NCBI RefSeq assembly: GCF_947499265.1
Contig: NZ_CANMNK010000010.1
Coordinates: forward strand, 1 to 64,000
DNA length: 64,000 nucleotides
DNA from: an uncultured Roseobacter sp.
GTDB taxonomy: Bacteria; Pseudomonadota; Alphaproteobacteria; Rhodobacterales; Rhodobacteraceae
Direction: 5' to 3'
Shown: piece by piece, positions 43,962 to 52,812 of the stretch
Layout: each line of letters opens with the position of its first letter
How positions within the stretch are numbered: the stretch's first letter is position 1
The notes under the pieces: generated by a model
Databases searched by the model: none
What the model saw: the letters and a program-made list of their open reading frames with translations, nothing else
Told to the model about the DNA's origin: nothing
Position numbers and translations under genes: made by a program

Positions 43962-44057
43962 TTATGGTGTTCAGGGCAGAGATTTGATGCCAATAGCGAC
44001 TTCAATTGGGCTTTTGCTCTTTCAAATCCAAATTATACTGTTCGCTCAGGTGGTACT

Positions 44058-44837
44058 ATGTCGCAAGATGACCAGTCAGACACGCGAGGCCTGCAACAGA
44101 GCCGGCCAAATGAAGTGGGCGTTTTTGCGACCCGCGTCATCTCGGCGTTGCGCGAACGTCAGGTTGTCTGCAGCGATGGGGTCCGCCAATTCGTGCTGGA
44201 TCATCTGGTCCGCGCCATTCTGACCCCCGGTGACTGTGATCCGGCGCAGCTGTTTGAAGAGTTGCGCGGCCATCGTCTGAGCGTTGATGCCGTCATAGAC
44301 CTTTATATTCCGCGCGCGGCCTGCTGCCTGGGTCAAAGCTGGGTCGATGATGACATTACCTTTGCCGATGTCACAGTTGGGGCCTTGCGGTTGCAGGCGT
44401 TTTTGGAGGAAGCCTCCGCGCAGTCACGGCTGGAGCTTGTCACCAATGATGCACGCCTGCGCGCCATTGTGGTTCTGCCGCGCGGGGAGCAGCATTTTCT
44501 GGGGGTGAGCGTTGTGGCGGCCCAACTGCGCCGCATGGGCTGCGAGGTGTCGGTTTCCTTTGATGAATGCCTGGACGCGCTCAGCGCGCGGGTGATCGAA
44601 GAGCAGCCCGATATGGTGTTGATCTCCTGTTCGCGCCGCGAGACCCTTGAAACCATCAAGGAGACGGTGCAAGTAATCCGGCAGGTGCCAATGGGGCCGA
44701 TGATCGCTTTGGGCGGCGCGGTGATGTTGGATGCCGACGATTTGAAGGAACGTACGGGCGTTGACATAGTGACTGGTACTGCGAAGGACGCTGTTGCGTT
44801 CTGTTCAAAACGCGCGCATGCGCTCTCCCGATTATGA
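44058..44837 (+). CDS. ppaA: PpaA/AerR, cobalamin-binding antirepressor of PpsR
   Basis: PpaA (AerR in R. capsulatus) modulates PpsR/CrtJ in response to light and oxygen through B12. From ATG 44058 it is 259 residues: a four-helix region (LSVDAVIDLYIPRAACCLGQSWVDDDITFADVTVGALRLQ, about 75-115) then a Rossmann B12-binding domain with EQHFLG, whose His146 fits the cobalamin-ligand place. Its stop overlaps the ppsR start (ATGA). The longer frame to 43956 would run through the PpsR box. Confidence 0.92.
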   Translation: MSQDDQSDTRGLQQSRPNEVGVFATRVISALRERQVVCSDGVRQFVLDHLVRAILTPGDCDPAQLFEELRGHRLSVDAVIDLYIPRAACCLGQSWVDDDITFADVTVGALRLQAFLEEASAQSRLELVTNDARLRAIVVLPRGEQHFLGVSVVAAQLRRMGCEVSVSFDECLDALSARVIEEQPDMVLISCSRRETLETIKETVQVIRQVPMGPMIALGGAVMLDADDLKERTGVDIVTGTAKDAVAFCSKRAHALSRL

Positions 44838-46255
44838 CAACCGACGGAAATACGTTCTGGAGCAGCGGCGCTGTTCCCTTGATAGAGCCGGAGTTCTTGA
44901 GCAGCATCATCGGGGCTGCCTCGGACATCGCGCTTGTCGTTTCCGCCGAGGGTATCATCCTTTCCGTTGTTCTGAACGCTCAGAGCGACTCTTTCGGCAA
45001 TCTCAAGCATTGGGAAGGGCGCCCGGTCGTCGACTTTCTGACGCGTGAATGTGTACCGAAATTCGAAACCGCTCACGAAGCCTATATGGCGGGCGAGGTG
45101 CCGCGCAAACCGTTGGAGCTGAACCACAGCGACAATGCTGTCTGGCAATATCCCGTGCGCTATACGTTCCACCGCTTCGGGCAGGAAAATGCCGCGCTGT
45201 TGCTGGGCCGCGATCTGCGACCCATCGCGGAGACGCAGCAACAATTGGTGCAGGCGCAGATTGCGCTGGAGCAGGGCTATGAAGCGCGGCGGGAATTCGA
45301 TGCGCGATTTCGCGTGCTGCTGGCCAATTCCGATGAGGCCACCGTTTTTGTCTCGGTCCGGTCGGGTCGGGTAGATGATGCCAATGAAGCGGCTGCACAT
45401 CTACTTGGCGTCAAACTGGAGTCGTTGAAGGGCAGCAGTTTTGCACAGCACTTCGCGGATCGCTCCAACGTGGAACTGACCGAGAGCCTGATGAACGCGA
45501 CCCTGTCCGAAGAGGGCGGGCGCGTGACCTTGAAGGCCAGCCGGGGCCGCCAGACGCTTGTTGTCAAGCCGGTGGTGTTCCGCGCGGGCGGTCAGCGCGT
45601 TCTGCTTTGCCGTATTGCCAGCGACGAGGGGACAGAGAAGTCGCCCGATGTCGCGGCGGCCCAGGCGCTGGATCTGTTCCGCACGGGCAGTGATGCAATG
45701 ATCTTCATGACCGGCAAGGGCGTCATCACCTCGGTGAATGAAAGCTTCCTGGATGTCATTGGTGCTGCCCATCTGTCTGATGTGGTGGGGCGCAGTTTTG
45801 CCGATTTTCTCGGGCGCGGTCAGATTGACCTGAGCGTTTTGACAGATCACCCGAAAAAGGGCGGGCAGATGCGGATCTACGCGACCAAGTTGATCAATGA
45901 TCTGGGCGCGCGTCTGACGGTCGAGATTTCAGCGACCCATCTGGAAGAGGCCAATGACGTTGTGATCGGCTGTGTGATCCGCGATGTCAGCCGCGTCGAA
46001 GCCGCCCGTCCGCAGTCCAGCGTTCCCAGTCCCATGGCCCCTGAATCCGCGCGCAATGTGATGGATCTTGTCGGGTCGGCCTCGCTCAAGGATATCGTGG
46101 CCGAAACCACGGATGTGGTTGAGAAAATGTGCATCGAAACCGCAGTCGAACTGACCGGCAACAACCGGGTGGCGGCGGCCGAGATGTTGGGGCTGTCTCG
46201 GCAAAGCCTCTATGTGAAACTCCGCAAATACGGGTTGCTCAGCAAAAACGGCTAA
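44834..46255 (+). CDS. ppsR: PpsR/CrtJ, redox-responsive repressor of photosynthesis genes
   Basis: PpsR represses bch, crt and puc genes in oxygen by binding TGT-N12-ACA. The 473-residue protein has PAS-type regions (about 20-130, 155-260, 280-385) and a C-terminal Fis-type HTH (ELTGNNRVAAAEMLGLSRQSLYVKLRKYGLL, about 439-470). Cys259 and Cys433, the latter just before the HTH, correspond in order to the two redox cysteines of R. sphaeroides PpsR (251 and 424). It lacks its own ribosome site and is coupled to ppaA. Confidence 0.96.
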   Translation: MTTDGNTFWSSGAVPLIEPEFLSSIIGAASDIALVVSAEGIILSVVLNAQSDSFGNLKHWEGRPVVDFLTRECVPKFETAHEAYMAGEVPRKPLELNHSDNAVWQYPVRYTFHRFGQENAALLLGRDLRPIAETQQQLVQAQIALEQGYEARREFDARFRVLLANSDEATVFVSVRSGRVDDANEAAAHLLGVKLESLKGSSFAQHFADRSNVELTESLMNATLSEEGGRVTLKASRGRQTLVVKPVVFRAGGQRVLLCRIASDEGTEKSPDVAAAQALDLFRTGSDAMIFMTGKGVITSVNESFLDVIGAAHLSDVVGRSFADFLGRGQIDLSVLTDHPKKGGQMRIYATKLINDLGARLTVEISATHLEEANDVVIGCVIRDVSRVEAARPQSSVPSPMAPESARNVMDLVGSASLKDIVAETTDVVEKMCIETAVELTGNNRVAAAEMLGLSRQSLYVKLRKYGLLSKNG

Positions 46256-46299
46256 ATCTGTCTGCGCAGCCTTTCGGTCCCTCTTGCGCCGACTCAAAG

Positions 46300-46317
46300 T
46301 GTCAGCCATAGTTTACA
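46300..46317. promoter_or_regulatory. PpsR box touching the bchG start
   Basis: TGTCAGCCATAGTTTACA matches TGT-N12-ACA. It ends one base before the bchG ATG, so PpsR bound here would cover the very start of the gene. Confidence 0.8.
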
Positions 46318-46318
46318 C

Positions 46319-47227
46319 ATGTCTGTCACTCAGGTCATACAGTCGCGCCGTTATCCTGAACCAGCAGCCGCGCTGCGACTCATCAAACCCATCACGTGGT
46401 TCCCGCCGATGTGGGCCTATATCTGTGGCGTGATTTCGTCAGGTGTCGCGCCCGCCGGGCACTGGGGCGTCGTCATTCTGGGCGTTATCCTTGCGGGCCC
46501 GATTGTTTGCGGCATGAGCCAGGCGGCCAATGACTGGTGCGACCGGCACGTGGACGCCATCAATGAACCTGACCGTCCAATCCCCTCCGGGCGCATTCCC
46601 GGCAAATGGGGCTTATGGATCGCTTTGGCGATGTCCGTTCTGTCCCTTTTTGTCGGCTGGCAATTGGGCCCTTGGGGTTTTGGCGCCACCGTCGTGGGCG
46701 TGCTGGCGGCCTGGGCCTATTCCGCGGAGCCGGTGCGGCTCAAACGGTCGGGCATCTGGGGGCCGGGGCTCGTTGGTCTGAGCTATGAAAGCCTGCCTTG
46801 GTTTACTGGTGCCGCCGTATTGAGCGCGGGCGCGCCATCGATTTACGTGATCACAGTGGCACTGCTCTATGGCATTGGCGCGCATGGGATCATGACGCTG
46901 AATGATTTCAAGGCCCTCGAAGGTGACCGGCAAACCGGCGTGCAATCCCTGCCAGTGACGCTTGGCCCCGAGCGCGCGGCCAAGGTGGCCTGCACCGTCA
47001 TGGCGGTGCCACAAGTCATTGTCGTGGCGCTGTTGCTCTTCTGGGACAAGCCGCTGCACGCTTTGGGTGTTGCCGCTGTGCTTTGCGCGCAGTTCTGGGC
47101 CATGACCGTGATGTTCAAGGATCCCAAGGCCAAGGCACCCTGGTACAACGGTACCGGCGTCTTGCTATATGTCAGCGGCATGATGATCACGGCATTTGCC
47201 GTGCGCAGCCTTGGGGGTGCACTATGA
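46319..47227 (+). CDS. bchG: Bacteriochlorophyll a synthase (esterifying prenyltransferase)
   Basis: BchG attaches the geranylgeranyl tail to bacteriochlorophyllide a. The 302-residue UbiA-type membrane protein has the aspartate motifs NDWCDRHVDAINEPDRPIPSGRIP and NDFKALEGDRQTG and eight to nine helices. The ATG at 46319 gives the family N-terminus (LIKPITWFPPMWAY follows), yet no Shine-Dalgarno precedes it because the PpsR box occupies that place. It leads bchG-bch2-bchP-idi. Confidence 0.96.
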   Translation: MSVTQVIQSRRYPEPAAALRLIKPITWFPPMWAYICGVISSGVAPAGHWGVVILGVILAGPIVCGMSQAANDWCDRHVDAINEPDRPIPSGRIPGKWGLWIALAMSVLSLFVGWQLGPWGFGATVVGVLAAWAYSAEPVRLKRSGIWGPGLVGLSYESLPWFTGAAVLSAGAPSIYVITVALLYGIGAHGIMTLNDFKALEGDRQTGVQSLPVTLGPERAAKVACTVMAVPQVIVVALLLFWDKPLHALGVAAVLCAQFWAMTVMFKDPKAKAPWYNGTGVLLYVSGMMITAFAVRSLGGAL

Positions 47228-48513
47228 GGCTCAGCTGGATCGCGATTGTCAGGTTGGGACTGGTGCAGATGTGCCTCGGGGCGATTGTGGTGCTGACCAC
47301 CTCGACCTTGAACCGCCTGATGGTGGTGGAACTGGCTTTGCCCGCGGTGCTGCCCGGCCTTCTGGTGGCGCTGCATTACGGCATCCAGATCACCCGCCCG
47401 AACTGGGGGTTTCTCTCCGACACGGGCGGCAATCGTACCCGCTGGATCATCCGTGGCATGGCGGCGCTGGCCCTTGGGGCGATGCTGGCGGCCTATGGTG
47501 TCGCGGTGATGGAGGCGCAGTTCGCCTTTGGTTTGCTGCTCTCGGTCGTCGCTTATGCTCTCATTGGTCTGGGGGTCGGCGCGTCGGGCACATCGCTTCT
47601 GGCGCTGCTTGCAACGGCGACGGCGCCCGCGCGCCGGGCAGCTGCGGCAACCATCACCTGGCTGATGATGATCGCGGGCATCGCTGTCACGGCGGGCGTG
47701 ATCGGCGCGCTGCTTGACCCCTATTCGGTGAGCTTGCTTTTGAAGATCGTGGCCGTGGTGACGGGGGGTGCCTTCCTGCTGACCTGTCTGGCGGTCTGGG
47801 GCATTGAAGCGCGGGTGGAGGCGGCACCGGTTGCCACACCGATGCCCTTCCGCGAGGGGCTGGCCGAGGTCTGGGCCGAACGCAAGGCGCGCAATTTCAC
47901 CCTGTTCGTTTTTCTGTCGATGACTGCCTATTTCATGCAGGAGCTGATCCTGGAACCCTATGCGGGTCTGGTCTTCGGCTTCACGCCGGGTCAATCCACC
48001 TCGCTTTCGGGCGCGCAAAACGGGGGTGTCTTTCTGGGCATGGTGCTGGTTGGCATCATGTGCACCGGTTTCAAACTGGGCAGCCTGCGCGCTTGGGTGA
48101 TCGGCGGCTGCATCGGGTCGGCCGCGATGCTGGTCGGGTTGACTCTGATGGGTCAGATCGGCGTGGGCGCGCCGCTGATGCCCGCCGTTGTGGGCCTTGG
48201 ATTTTTCAACGGCGTCTTTGCCGTTGCCGCCATCGGATCGATGATGGCTCTGGCCGGGCAGGGCCGCGAGGCGCGCGAGGGGACCCGCATGGGCCTTTGG
48301 GGTGCTGCACAAGCGCTGGCCGCCGGGTTTGGCGGGTTGCTGGGGGCCGCATTGGTTGACGTGATGCGGGCGGCGGTCACGGGCACGGACGCCACAGCCT
48401 TCGGCACGGTATTTCTGATCGAAGCAGCGCTCTTTGTGGCGGCTGCATATATGGCACTGCGGGTGATGGAACGCCCCGCCGTGCCGAACGGGTCTTTGGT
48501 TCCGGGAGAATGA
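47224..48513 (+). CDS. Bch2, BCD-family (PucC/LhaA-like) membrane protein
   Basis: The 429-residue product from ATG 47224 is a 12-helix MFS-like protein of the bacteriochlorophyll delivery (BCD) group, with LVQMCLGAIVVLTTSTLNRLMVVEL and WGAAQALAAGFGGLLG. It is a paralogue of lhaA and is usually called bch2 or orf428 between bchG and bchP. The start overlaps the bchG stop (ATGA). Its transport role is inferred. Confidence 0.9.
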   Translation: MRLSWIAIVRLGLVQMCLGAIVVLTTSTLNRLMVVELALPAVLPGLLVALHYGIQITRPNWGFLSDTGGNRTRWIIRGMAALALGAMLAAYGVAVMEAQFAFGLLLSVVAYALIGLGVGASGTSLLALLATATAPARRAAAATITWLMMIAGIAVTAGVIGALLDPYSVSLLLKIVAVVTGGAFLLTCLAVWGIEARVEAAPVATPMPFREGLAEVWAERKARNFTLFVFLSMTAYFMQELILEPYAGLVFGFTPGQSTSLSGAQNGGVFLGMVLVGIMCTGFKLGSLRAWVIGGCIGSAAMLVGLTLMGQIGVGAPLMPAVVGLGFFNGVFAVAAIGSMMALAGQGREAREGTRMGLWGAAQALAAGFGGLLGAALVDVMRAAVTGTDATAFGTVFLIEAALFVAAAYMALRVMERPAVPNGSLVPGE

Positions 48514-48516
48514 GCC

Positions 48517-49695
48517 ATGTATGACGTAGTGATCGTAGGCGGCGGCCCCTCGGGCGCCACGGCAGCGCTGGATCTGGTACAGTCGGGCCACAAGGTGGCG
48601 CTGCTGGACCGGGAAGGGCGGATCAAACCCTGTGGCGGCGCAATCCCACCCCGCCTGATGCAGGATTTTCACATCACCGAGGATCAACTGCTGGCCAAGG
48701 TGAACACCGCGCGGATGATTTCGCCCACTGGGCGCCATGTGGATATTCCGATTGAAAACGGCTTTGTCGGCATGGTGGACCGCAAGGATTTTGACCCCTT
48801 CCTGCGGTCCCGGGCGGCGGCGGCTGGTGCGGATTATATCACGGGCACCTTCGTGCGGATCGAGCGGGATGCGCAGGGACCATCGGTGATTTACCGCGAC
48901 AAGGTGGACGGATCCGAGCATGCCCTGGCCTGCAAGCTGGTGATCGGTGCGGATGGCGCGCGCTCCAAAGTGGGGCGCGCGGAAGTGCCCGGCGGCGACA
49001 CAATCCCCTATGTGCTGGCCTATCATGAGATCATCAAGGCGCCGCCGAAATCCGATGTCTATGACCCCATGCGCTGTGACGTGATTTATGATGGGGAGAT
49101 TTCGCCCGATTTTTACGGCTGGATTTTCCCGCACGGCGACAGCGCGAGTGTCGGCATGGGTACTGAGATTTCTTCTGTCGATCTCAAGCAGGCCACTGCC
49201 GCACTGCGTGACAGCGCCGGTTTGACCGATTGCGAGACCCTGCGCCGGGAAGGGGCCCCCATTCCGCTGAAACCCCTCGACCGCTGGGACAACGGCAAGG
49301 ATGTCGTGCTGGCCGGGGATGCCGCCGGCGTTGTCGCCCCGTCATCTGGCGAAGGGATTTATTATGCGATGGTGGGGGGCCGCGTGGCCGCCACCGCCTG
49401 TGCCGCAACACTGGCCTCGGGCCGGGTGAAGGACCTGCGGCTGGCGCGCAGCCTCTTCATGAAGGAGCATAAAACGGTATTCCGCGTGCTGGGCTCGATG
49501 CAGAACGCCTATTACCGCAGTGACGAACGGCGCGAGCGGTTTGTGTCCCTTTGCCATGACATTGACGTGCAGCGGCTGACCTTTGAGGCCTATATGAACA
49601 AGAAGCTGGTCAAGGCACGGCCCATGGCGCACCTGAAAATCGGCATCAAGAACCTTGCGCATCTGACCGGACTTGTGGCACCGACGCGCGTATGA
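48517..49695 (+). CDS. bchP: Geranylgeranyl bacteriochlorophyll reductase
   Basis: BchP reduces three double bonds of the geranylgeranyl tail to phytyl. The 392-residue FAD protein has DVVIVGGGPSGATAALDLVQSGHKVALLDR at the N-terminus, KPCGGAIPPRLM, and VLAGDAAGVVAPSSGEGIYYAMVGGR. It starts 3 bp after bch2 and overlaps idi by 4 nt. Confidence 0.96.
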   Translation: MYDVVIVGGGPSGATAALDLVQSGHKVALLDREGRIKPCGGAIPPRLMQDFHITEDQLLAKVNTARMISPTGRHVDIPIENGFVGMVDRKDFDPFLRSRAAAAGADYITGTFVRIERDAQGPSVIYRDKVDGSEHALACKLVIGADGARSKVGRAEVPGGDTIPYVLAYHEIIKAPPKSDVYDPMRCDVIYDGEISPDFYGWIFPHGDSASVGMGTEISSVDLKQATAALRDSAGLTDCETLRREGAPIPLKPLDRWDNGKDVVLAGDAAGVVAPSSGEGIYYAMVGGRVAATACAATLASGRVKDLRLARSLFMKEHKTVFRVLGSMQNAYYRSDERRERFVSLCHDIDVQRLTFEAYMNKKLVKARPMAHLKIGIKNLAHLTGLVAPTRV

Positions 49696-50231
49696 CGATC
49701 ATGATCCCGGCCTGGGTAGACGGCACATTGACACCGGTGGAAAAGCTTGAGGCGCACCTGAAGGGGCTGCGCCACAAAGCGGTGTCGGTCTTTGTGCTCG
49801 ATGGCGACGCGGTGCTGATGCAGCAGCGTGCGATGTGTAAATATCATACGCCCGGGCTGTGGACGAATACCTGCTGTACGCATCCCGAGTGGGACGAAAC
49901 GCCGCTGGACTGCGCCGTGCGCCGCTTGAACGAAGAGATCGGCGTGACCGGCGTACAGCCCGAGCACCGCCACCACCTGGAATATCGCGCGGATGTCGGC
50001 GGTGGATTGACCGAGCACGAAGTCGTCGATGTTTACGTAGCACAAGCGGATGCCGATCTGTCAGTTACGTGCAATCCGGATGAGGTCATGGCCGTGGAGT
50101 GGGTGCGCTTTGCCGATCTCAAGCGTCAGGTGGACGAGACCCCGGAACGGTTCACGCCGTGGCTGCGCATTTACCTGCGGGATCATGGGCAGACGATTTT
50201 TGGCGATTTGGCTCTGGCATCCGCGTCCTGA
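49692..50231 (+). CDS. idi: Isopentenyl-diphosphate delta-isomerase (type I)
   Basis: Idi interconverts IPP and DMAPP, balancing the isoprenoid supply. The 179-residue Nudix-type enzyme shows the catalytic cysteine in TNTCCTHP, the Nudix-like RRLNEEIGVTG and the glutamate in PDEVMAVEWV. It ends the plus-strand pigment unit, overlapping the bchP stop (ATGA). It marks the right limit of the photosynthesis genes. Confidence 0.95.
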   Translation: MTIMIPAWVDGTLTPVEKLEAHLKGLRHKAVSVFVLDGDAVLMQQRAMCKYHTPGLWTNTCCTHPEWDETPLDCAVRRLNEEIGVTGVQPEHRHHLEYRADVGGGLTEHEVVDVYVAQADADLSVTCNPDEVMAVEWVRFADLKRQVDETPERFTPWLRIYLRDHGQTIFGDLALASAS

Positions 50232-50342
50232 GACGAACATATCGTGGGATTTGTGACGGCGCGTGGCCGACTGACATGAATCAATAATACCCCATCGATT
50301 TTGATTATTTTTCCGGCCAGTGAAAACACGGAAAAAGACTCG

Positions 50343-50543
50343 ATGGACTTCAAGACAGACAATGGCGCTGCGGGCGATATGCGCGCTGGTAGATTTCTGA
50401 CAGACCCAGATGCACCCGAGAGTGCCGCCAAACTGCGCCTTGAGCGGCGACAGGGTTGGGGATACGGCGCCTGCCCAGACGTGCCGCCTCTGAACAGGGC
50501 AAGCGAGATATCCTTTGCCCTTGGCGATGATCTCGGAGGATAG
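50343..50543 (+). CDS. Small orf upstream of cbpM, unknown function
   Basis: A 66-residue orf, MDFKTDNGAAGDMRAGRFLT to FALGDDLGG, stops 4 bp before the cbpM start; its last codons (GGAGGA) form the cbpM ribosome site. It is slightly acidic with no helix-spanning segment or known motif. CbpM normally follows a J-domain gene (cbpA), but no J-domain is seen here. It may be an unknown partner or a leftover. Confidence 0.5.
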   Translation: MDFKTDNGAAGDMRAGRFLTDPDAPESAAKLRLERRQGWGYGACPDVPPLNRASEISFALGDDLGG

Positions 50544-50547
50544 CGCG

Positions 50548-50847
50548 ATGAAAAAGGCAACCCTGCGCAACGACTTTGTCGATACCCTTTCCCTCGCGGA
50601 TCTATGCCGGTTTTGCCGGGCGGATGAAGCCTGGGTGGTTGATCTGGTGGAACACGGTGTTCTGGCCCCCCAGGGGTCCTCGGTTGAAAACTGGCAATTC
50701 TGCTCCGTCAGCATCGTGCGTGCGAAAAAGGCGCGGCGGTTGAACCGCGACCACGGGATCAACACCGCCGGTGTGGCGATGGTTCTGGATTTGCTCGAAG
50801 AACGGGCGAAGATCCTGCGGGAGCTTGCACGCAGCAATGTGCTTTGA
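50548..50847 (+). CDS. cbpM: CbpM-like chaperone modulator (MerR-type fold)
   Basis: CbpM proteins bind the J-domain of CbpA and limit its co-chaperone and DNA-binding activity. The 99-residue product opens MKKATLRNDFVDTLSLADLC, then LVEHGVLAPQGSSVENWQF and ARRLNRDHGINTAGVAMVLDLLEE, matching the small MerR-like CbpM plan. The start is fixed by GGAGGA 8 nt upstream. It converges with arcC 14 bp further on. The usual cbpA neighbour is absent. Confidence 0.75.
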   Translation: MKKATLRNDFVDTLSLADLCRFCRADEAWVVDLVEHGVLAPQGSSVENWQFCSVSIVRAKKARRLNRDHGINTAGVAMVLDLLEERAKILRELARSNVL

Positions 50848-50861
50848 TCGATAAGCTGGTT

Positions 50862-51806
50862 TCAGGCCCGCTGATACGCCGCTGATTGATCGGGTGCGCT
50901 TGTCTCGGCGTCTTCTGCAAGACTGACCCGGGTGCCGGTGGTCCCGTCGATCAGTTGCATGGTATCCGCCAGATTGCCAATGGCCGCAAACCCACCGGTT
51001 GCCCGGGCGAATTCGCAGGCCGCATCGACCTTTGGCCCCATCGACCCGTTCGGAAATGAGAATGCCGCCATTTGGTCCGGGGTTGCATGGGTGATGAGGG
51101 CCTGCTCCGGCGTGCCCCAACCGGTAAAGACACCTTTCACATCCGTCAGCATCAGAAATGCATCCGCCTCCAGATCGCGGGCCAGAAGCCCACTGGCGTG
51201 ATCCTTGTCGATCACCGCCTCCACGCCGATCATCGTCCCATCATTCTTCTGAACCACCGGAATGCCGCCACCGCCCGCGCAGATGATCACCACGCCCTGA
51301 TCCAGCAAGATCCGGATCACGTCGATTTCCAGAATACGTTTGGGACGCGGCGAGGGCACGGTGCGGCGAAAGTGGGGCCCGTCCTGACCAATGGTCCAGC
51401 CCCGCTCGGCGCCAAGCTGGGTCGCTTCCTCTTCGGTGTAGATGGCGCCGATAAACTTGGTCGGGGTCTGAAAGGCGGGATCGTCCGGATCAACCTCGAT
51501 CTGGGTGAGCAAGGTCGCGTATTTGGCCTCCGGCCTATAGGCATTGTCCAACTCCTGCTGCAGGACATAGCCGATCATGCCATCCGTTTCGGCCCCGAGC
51601 ACATCGAGCGGAAAGGCCGCGCCCTGCAAGGCCAGATAGCCGACCTGCGGGCCGTTCCCGTGGGTGATCACCACCTCATGCCCGGCCTCCAGGAGCTGTG
51701 CCAGCGCTTTGGCGGCGACGCGGATGCTGGCGCGCTGGCTGTCGCCGGTCAGTGTTTCGCCGCGGATGGAAAGGGCGTTTCCGCCCAAAGCAACAACAAT
51801 ACGCAT
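50862..51806 (-). CDS. arcC: Carbamate kinase
   Basis: ArcC makes ATP from carbamoyl phosphate, the energy-yielding last step of the arginine deiminase pathway. The 314-residue product has IVVALGGNALSIRGE, VITHGNGPQVGYLALQ and IICAGGGGIPVV, typical of the amino acid kinase fold. It directly abuts arcB (no gap) and is last in arcDABC. Confidence 0.96.
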   Translation of the reverse strand: MRIVVALGGNALSIRGETLTGDSQRASIRVAAKALAQLLEAGHEVVITHGNGPQVGYLALQGAAFPLDVLGAETDGMIGYVLQQELDNAYRPEAKYATLLTQIEVDPDDPAFQTPTKFIGAIYTEEEATQLGAERGWTIGQDGPHFRRTVPSPRPKRILEIDVIRILLDQGVVIICAGGGGIPVVQKNDGTMIGVEAVIDKDHASGLLARDLEADAFLMLTDVKGVFTGWGTPEQALITHATPDQMAAFSFPNGSMGPKVDAACEFARATGGFAAIGNLADTMQLIDGTTGTRVSLAEDAETSAPDQSAAYQRA

Positions 51807-52808
51807 TCAGGACCCCAAAGTTGCGACGAGAACCGCCTTTATCGTGTGCATGCGGTTTTCGGCCTGATCAAAAACGATGGACGCGGCACTTTCAAACACG
51901 TCCTCGGTCACTTCCATCGCGTCCAGACCGAAGACCTCGCGAATATGTGCACCGATCTCCGTGTCACAATTATGAAACGCCGGCAGACAATGCATGAATT
52001 TTGTCTGGGGGTTGCCAGTCATCGCCATGACGTCCGGGGTCACCTGATAGGGCATCAACAGCTTGATCCTGTTGGCCCAGGCGCTTTCCGGCTCCCCCAT
52101 GGAAACCCAGACGTCGGTATATAGAACATCGCATTCGCTGACACCCTGCTGCACGTCTTCGGTCAGCAAAATGCGCGCGCCGGTGCTCTTGGCCTCCGCC
52201 AGTGCCAGAGTGACGATGGCTTTGTCTGGCCAGAGCGATTTCGGTCCGCACAACCGCACGTCCATCCCCAGTTTCGCGGCTCCGATCAGCAGGCTGTCGC
52301 CCATGTTGTTGCCAGCGTCCCCCAGAAAACAGAACGCAATCTGGCCGAGCGGTTTGTCGACCTGCTCGGTCATGGTCAGCACATCCGCCAGGATCTGTGT
52401 CGGGTGGAATTCATCCGTCAGACCATTATAGACCGGCACGCCGGACCATGCCGCCAGCGTTTCGACAATGACCTGACCAAAACCGCGGTATTCGATGGCG
52501 TCATACATCCGCCCCAGAACCCGCGCGGTGTCCTTGATGCTTTCCTTCTTGCCGATGTGGCTGCCGGTGGGGCCCAGATAGGTGACATGGGCCCCCTGAT
52601 CATGGGCGGCCACTTCGAAGCCGACGCGGGTGCGGGTCGAGTTTTTCTCGAAGATCAGCGCGATCTCGCGCCCCTTCAGTATCTGCTGTTCGGTTCCGGC
52701 GTATTTTGCGGCTTTCAGGTCGGCGGCAAGCTTCAGCAGAAACCGGATTTCCGTGCCGCTGAAATCCCGCAGGCTCAGGAACGAACGGTTTTTGAGGTTA
52801 TATGCCAT
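51807..52808 (-). CDS. arcB: Ornithine carbamoyltransferase (catabolic)
   Basis: It splits citrulline to ornithine and carbamoyl phosphate in this context. From ATG 52808 the 333-residue enzyme starts [20 protein letters not shown] and carries the carbamoyl-phosphate motif STRTR ([16 protein letters not shown]), [11 protein letters not shown] and MHCLPAFH. Context between arcA and arcC favours arcB over biosynthetic argF. Confidence 0.95.
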   Translation of the reverse strand: MAYNLKNRSFLSLRDFSGTEIRFLLKLAADLKAAKYAGTEQQILKGREIALIFEKNSTRTRVGFEVAAHDQGAHVTYLGPTGSHIGKKESIKDTARVLGRMYDAIEYRGFGQVIVETLAAWSGVPVYNGLTDEFHPTQILADVLTMTEQVDKPLGQIAFCFLGDAGNNMGDSLLIGAAKLGMDVRLCGPKSLWPDKAIVTLALAEAKSTGARILLTEDVQQGVSECDVLYTDVWVSMGEPESAWANRIKLLMPYQVTPDVMAMTGNPQTKFMHCLPAFHNCDTEIGAHIREVFGLDAMEVTEDVFESAASIVFDQAENRMHTIKAVLVATLGS

Positions 52809-52812
52809 AGGT

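Larger units (their letters stand above)
43743..44057. promoter_or_regulatory. Divergent bchF / ppaA promoter region
   Basis: This 315-bp gap has no supported gene and is A+T-rich around 43860-44050. It contains two PpsR boxes 144 bp apart, one near bchF and one near ppaA, so the regulator genes and the superoperon they control face away from a shared control region. Confidence 0.75.

Noticed and set aside
46867-49134. 755-codon open frame on the minus strand
   Set aside because: It is antisense to bchG, bch2 and bchP, has low-complexity His/Arg/Gln composition and no known domain; a high-GC shadow of real genes.
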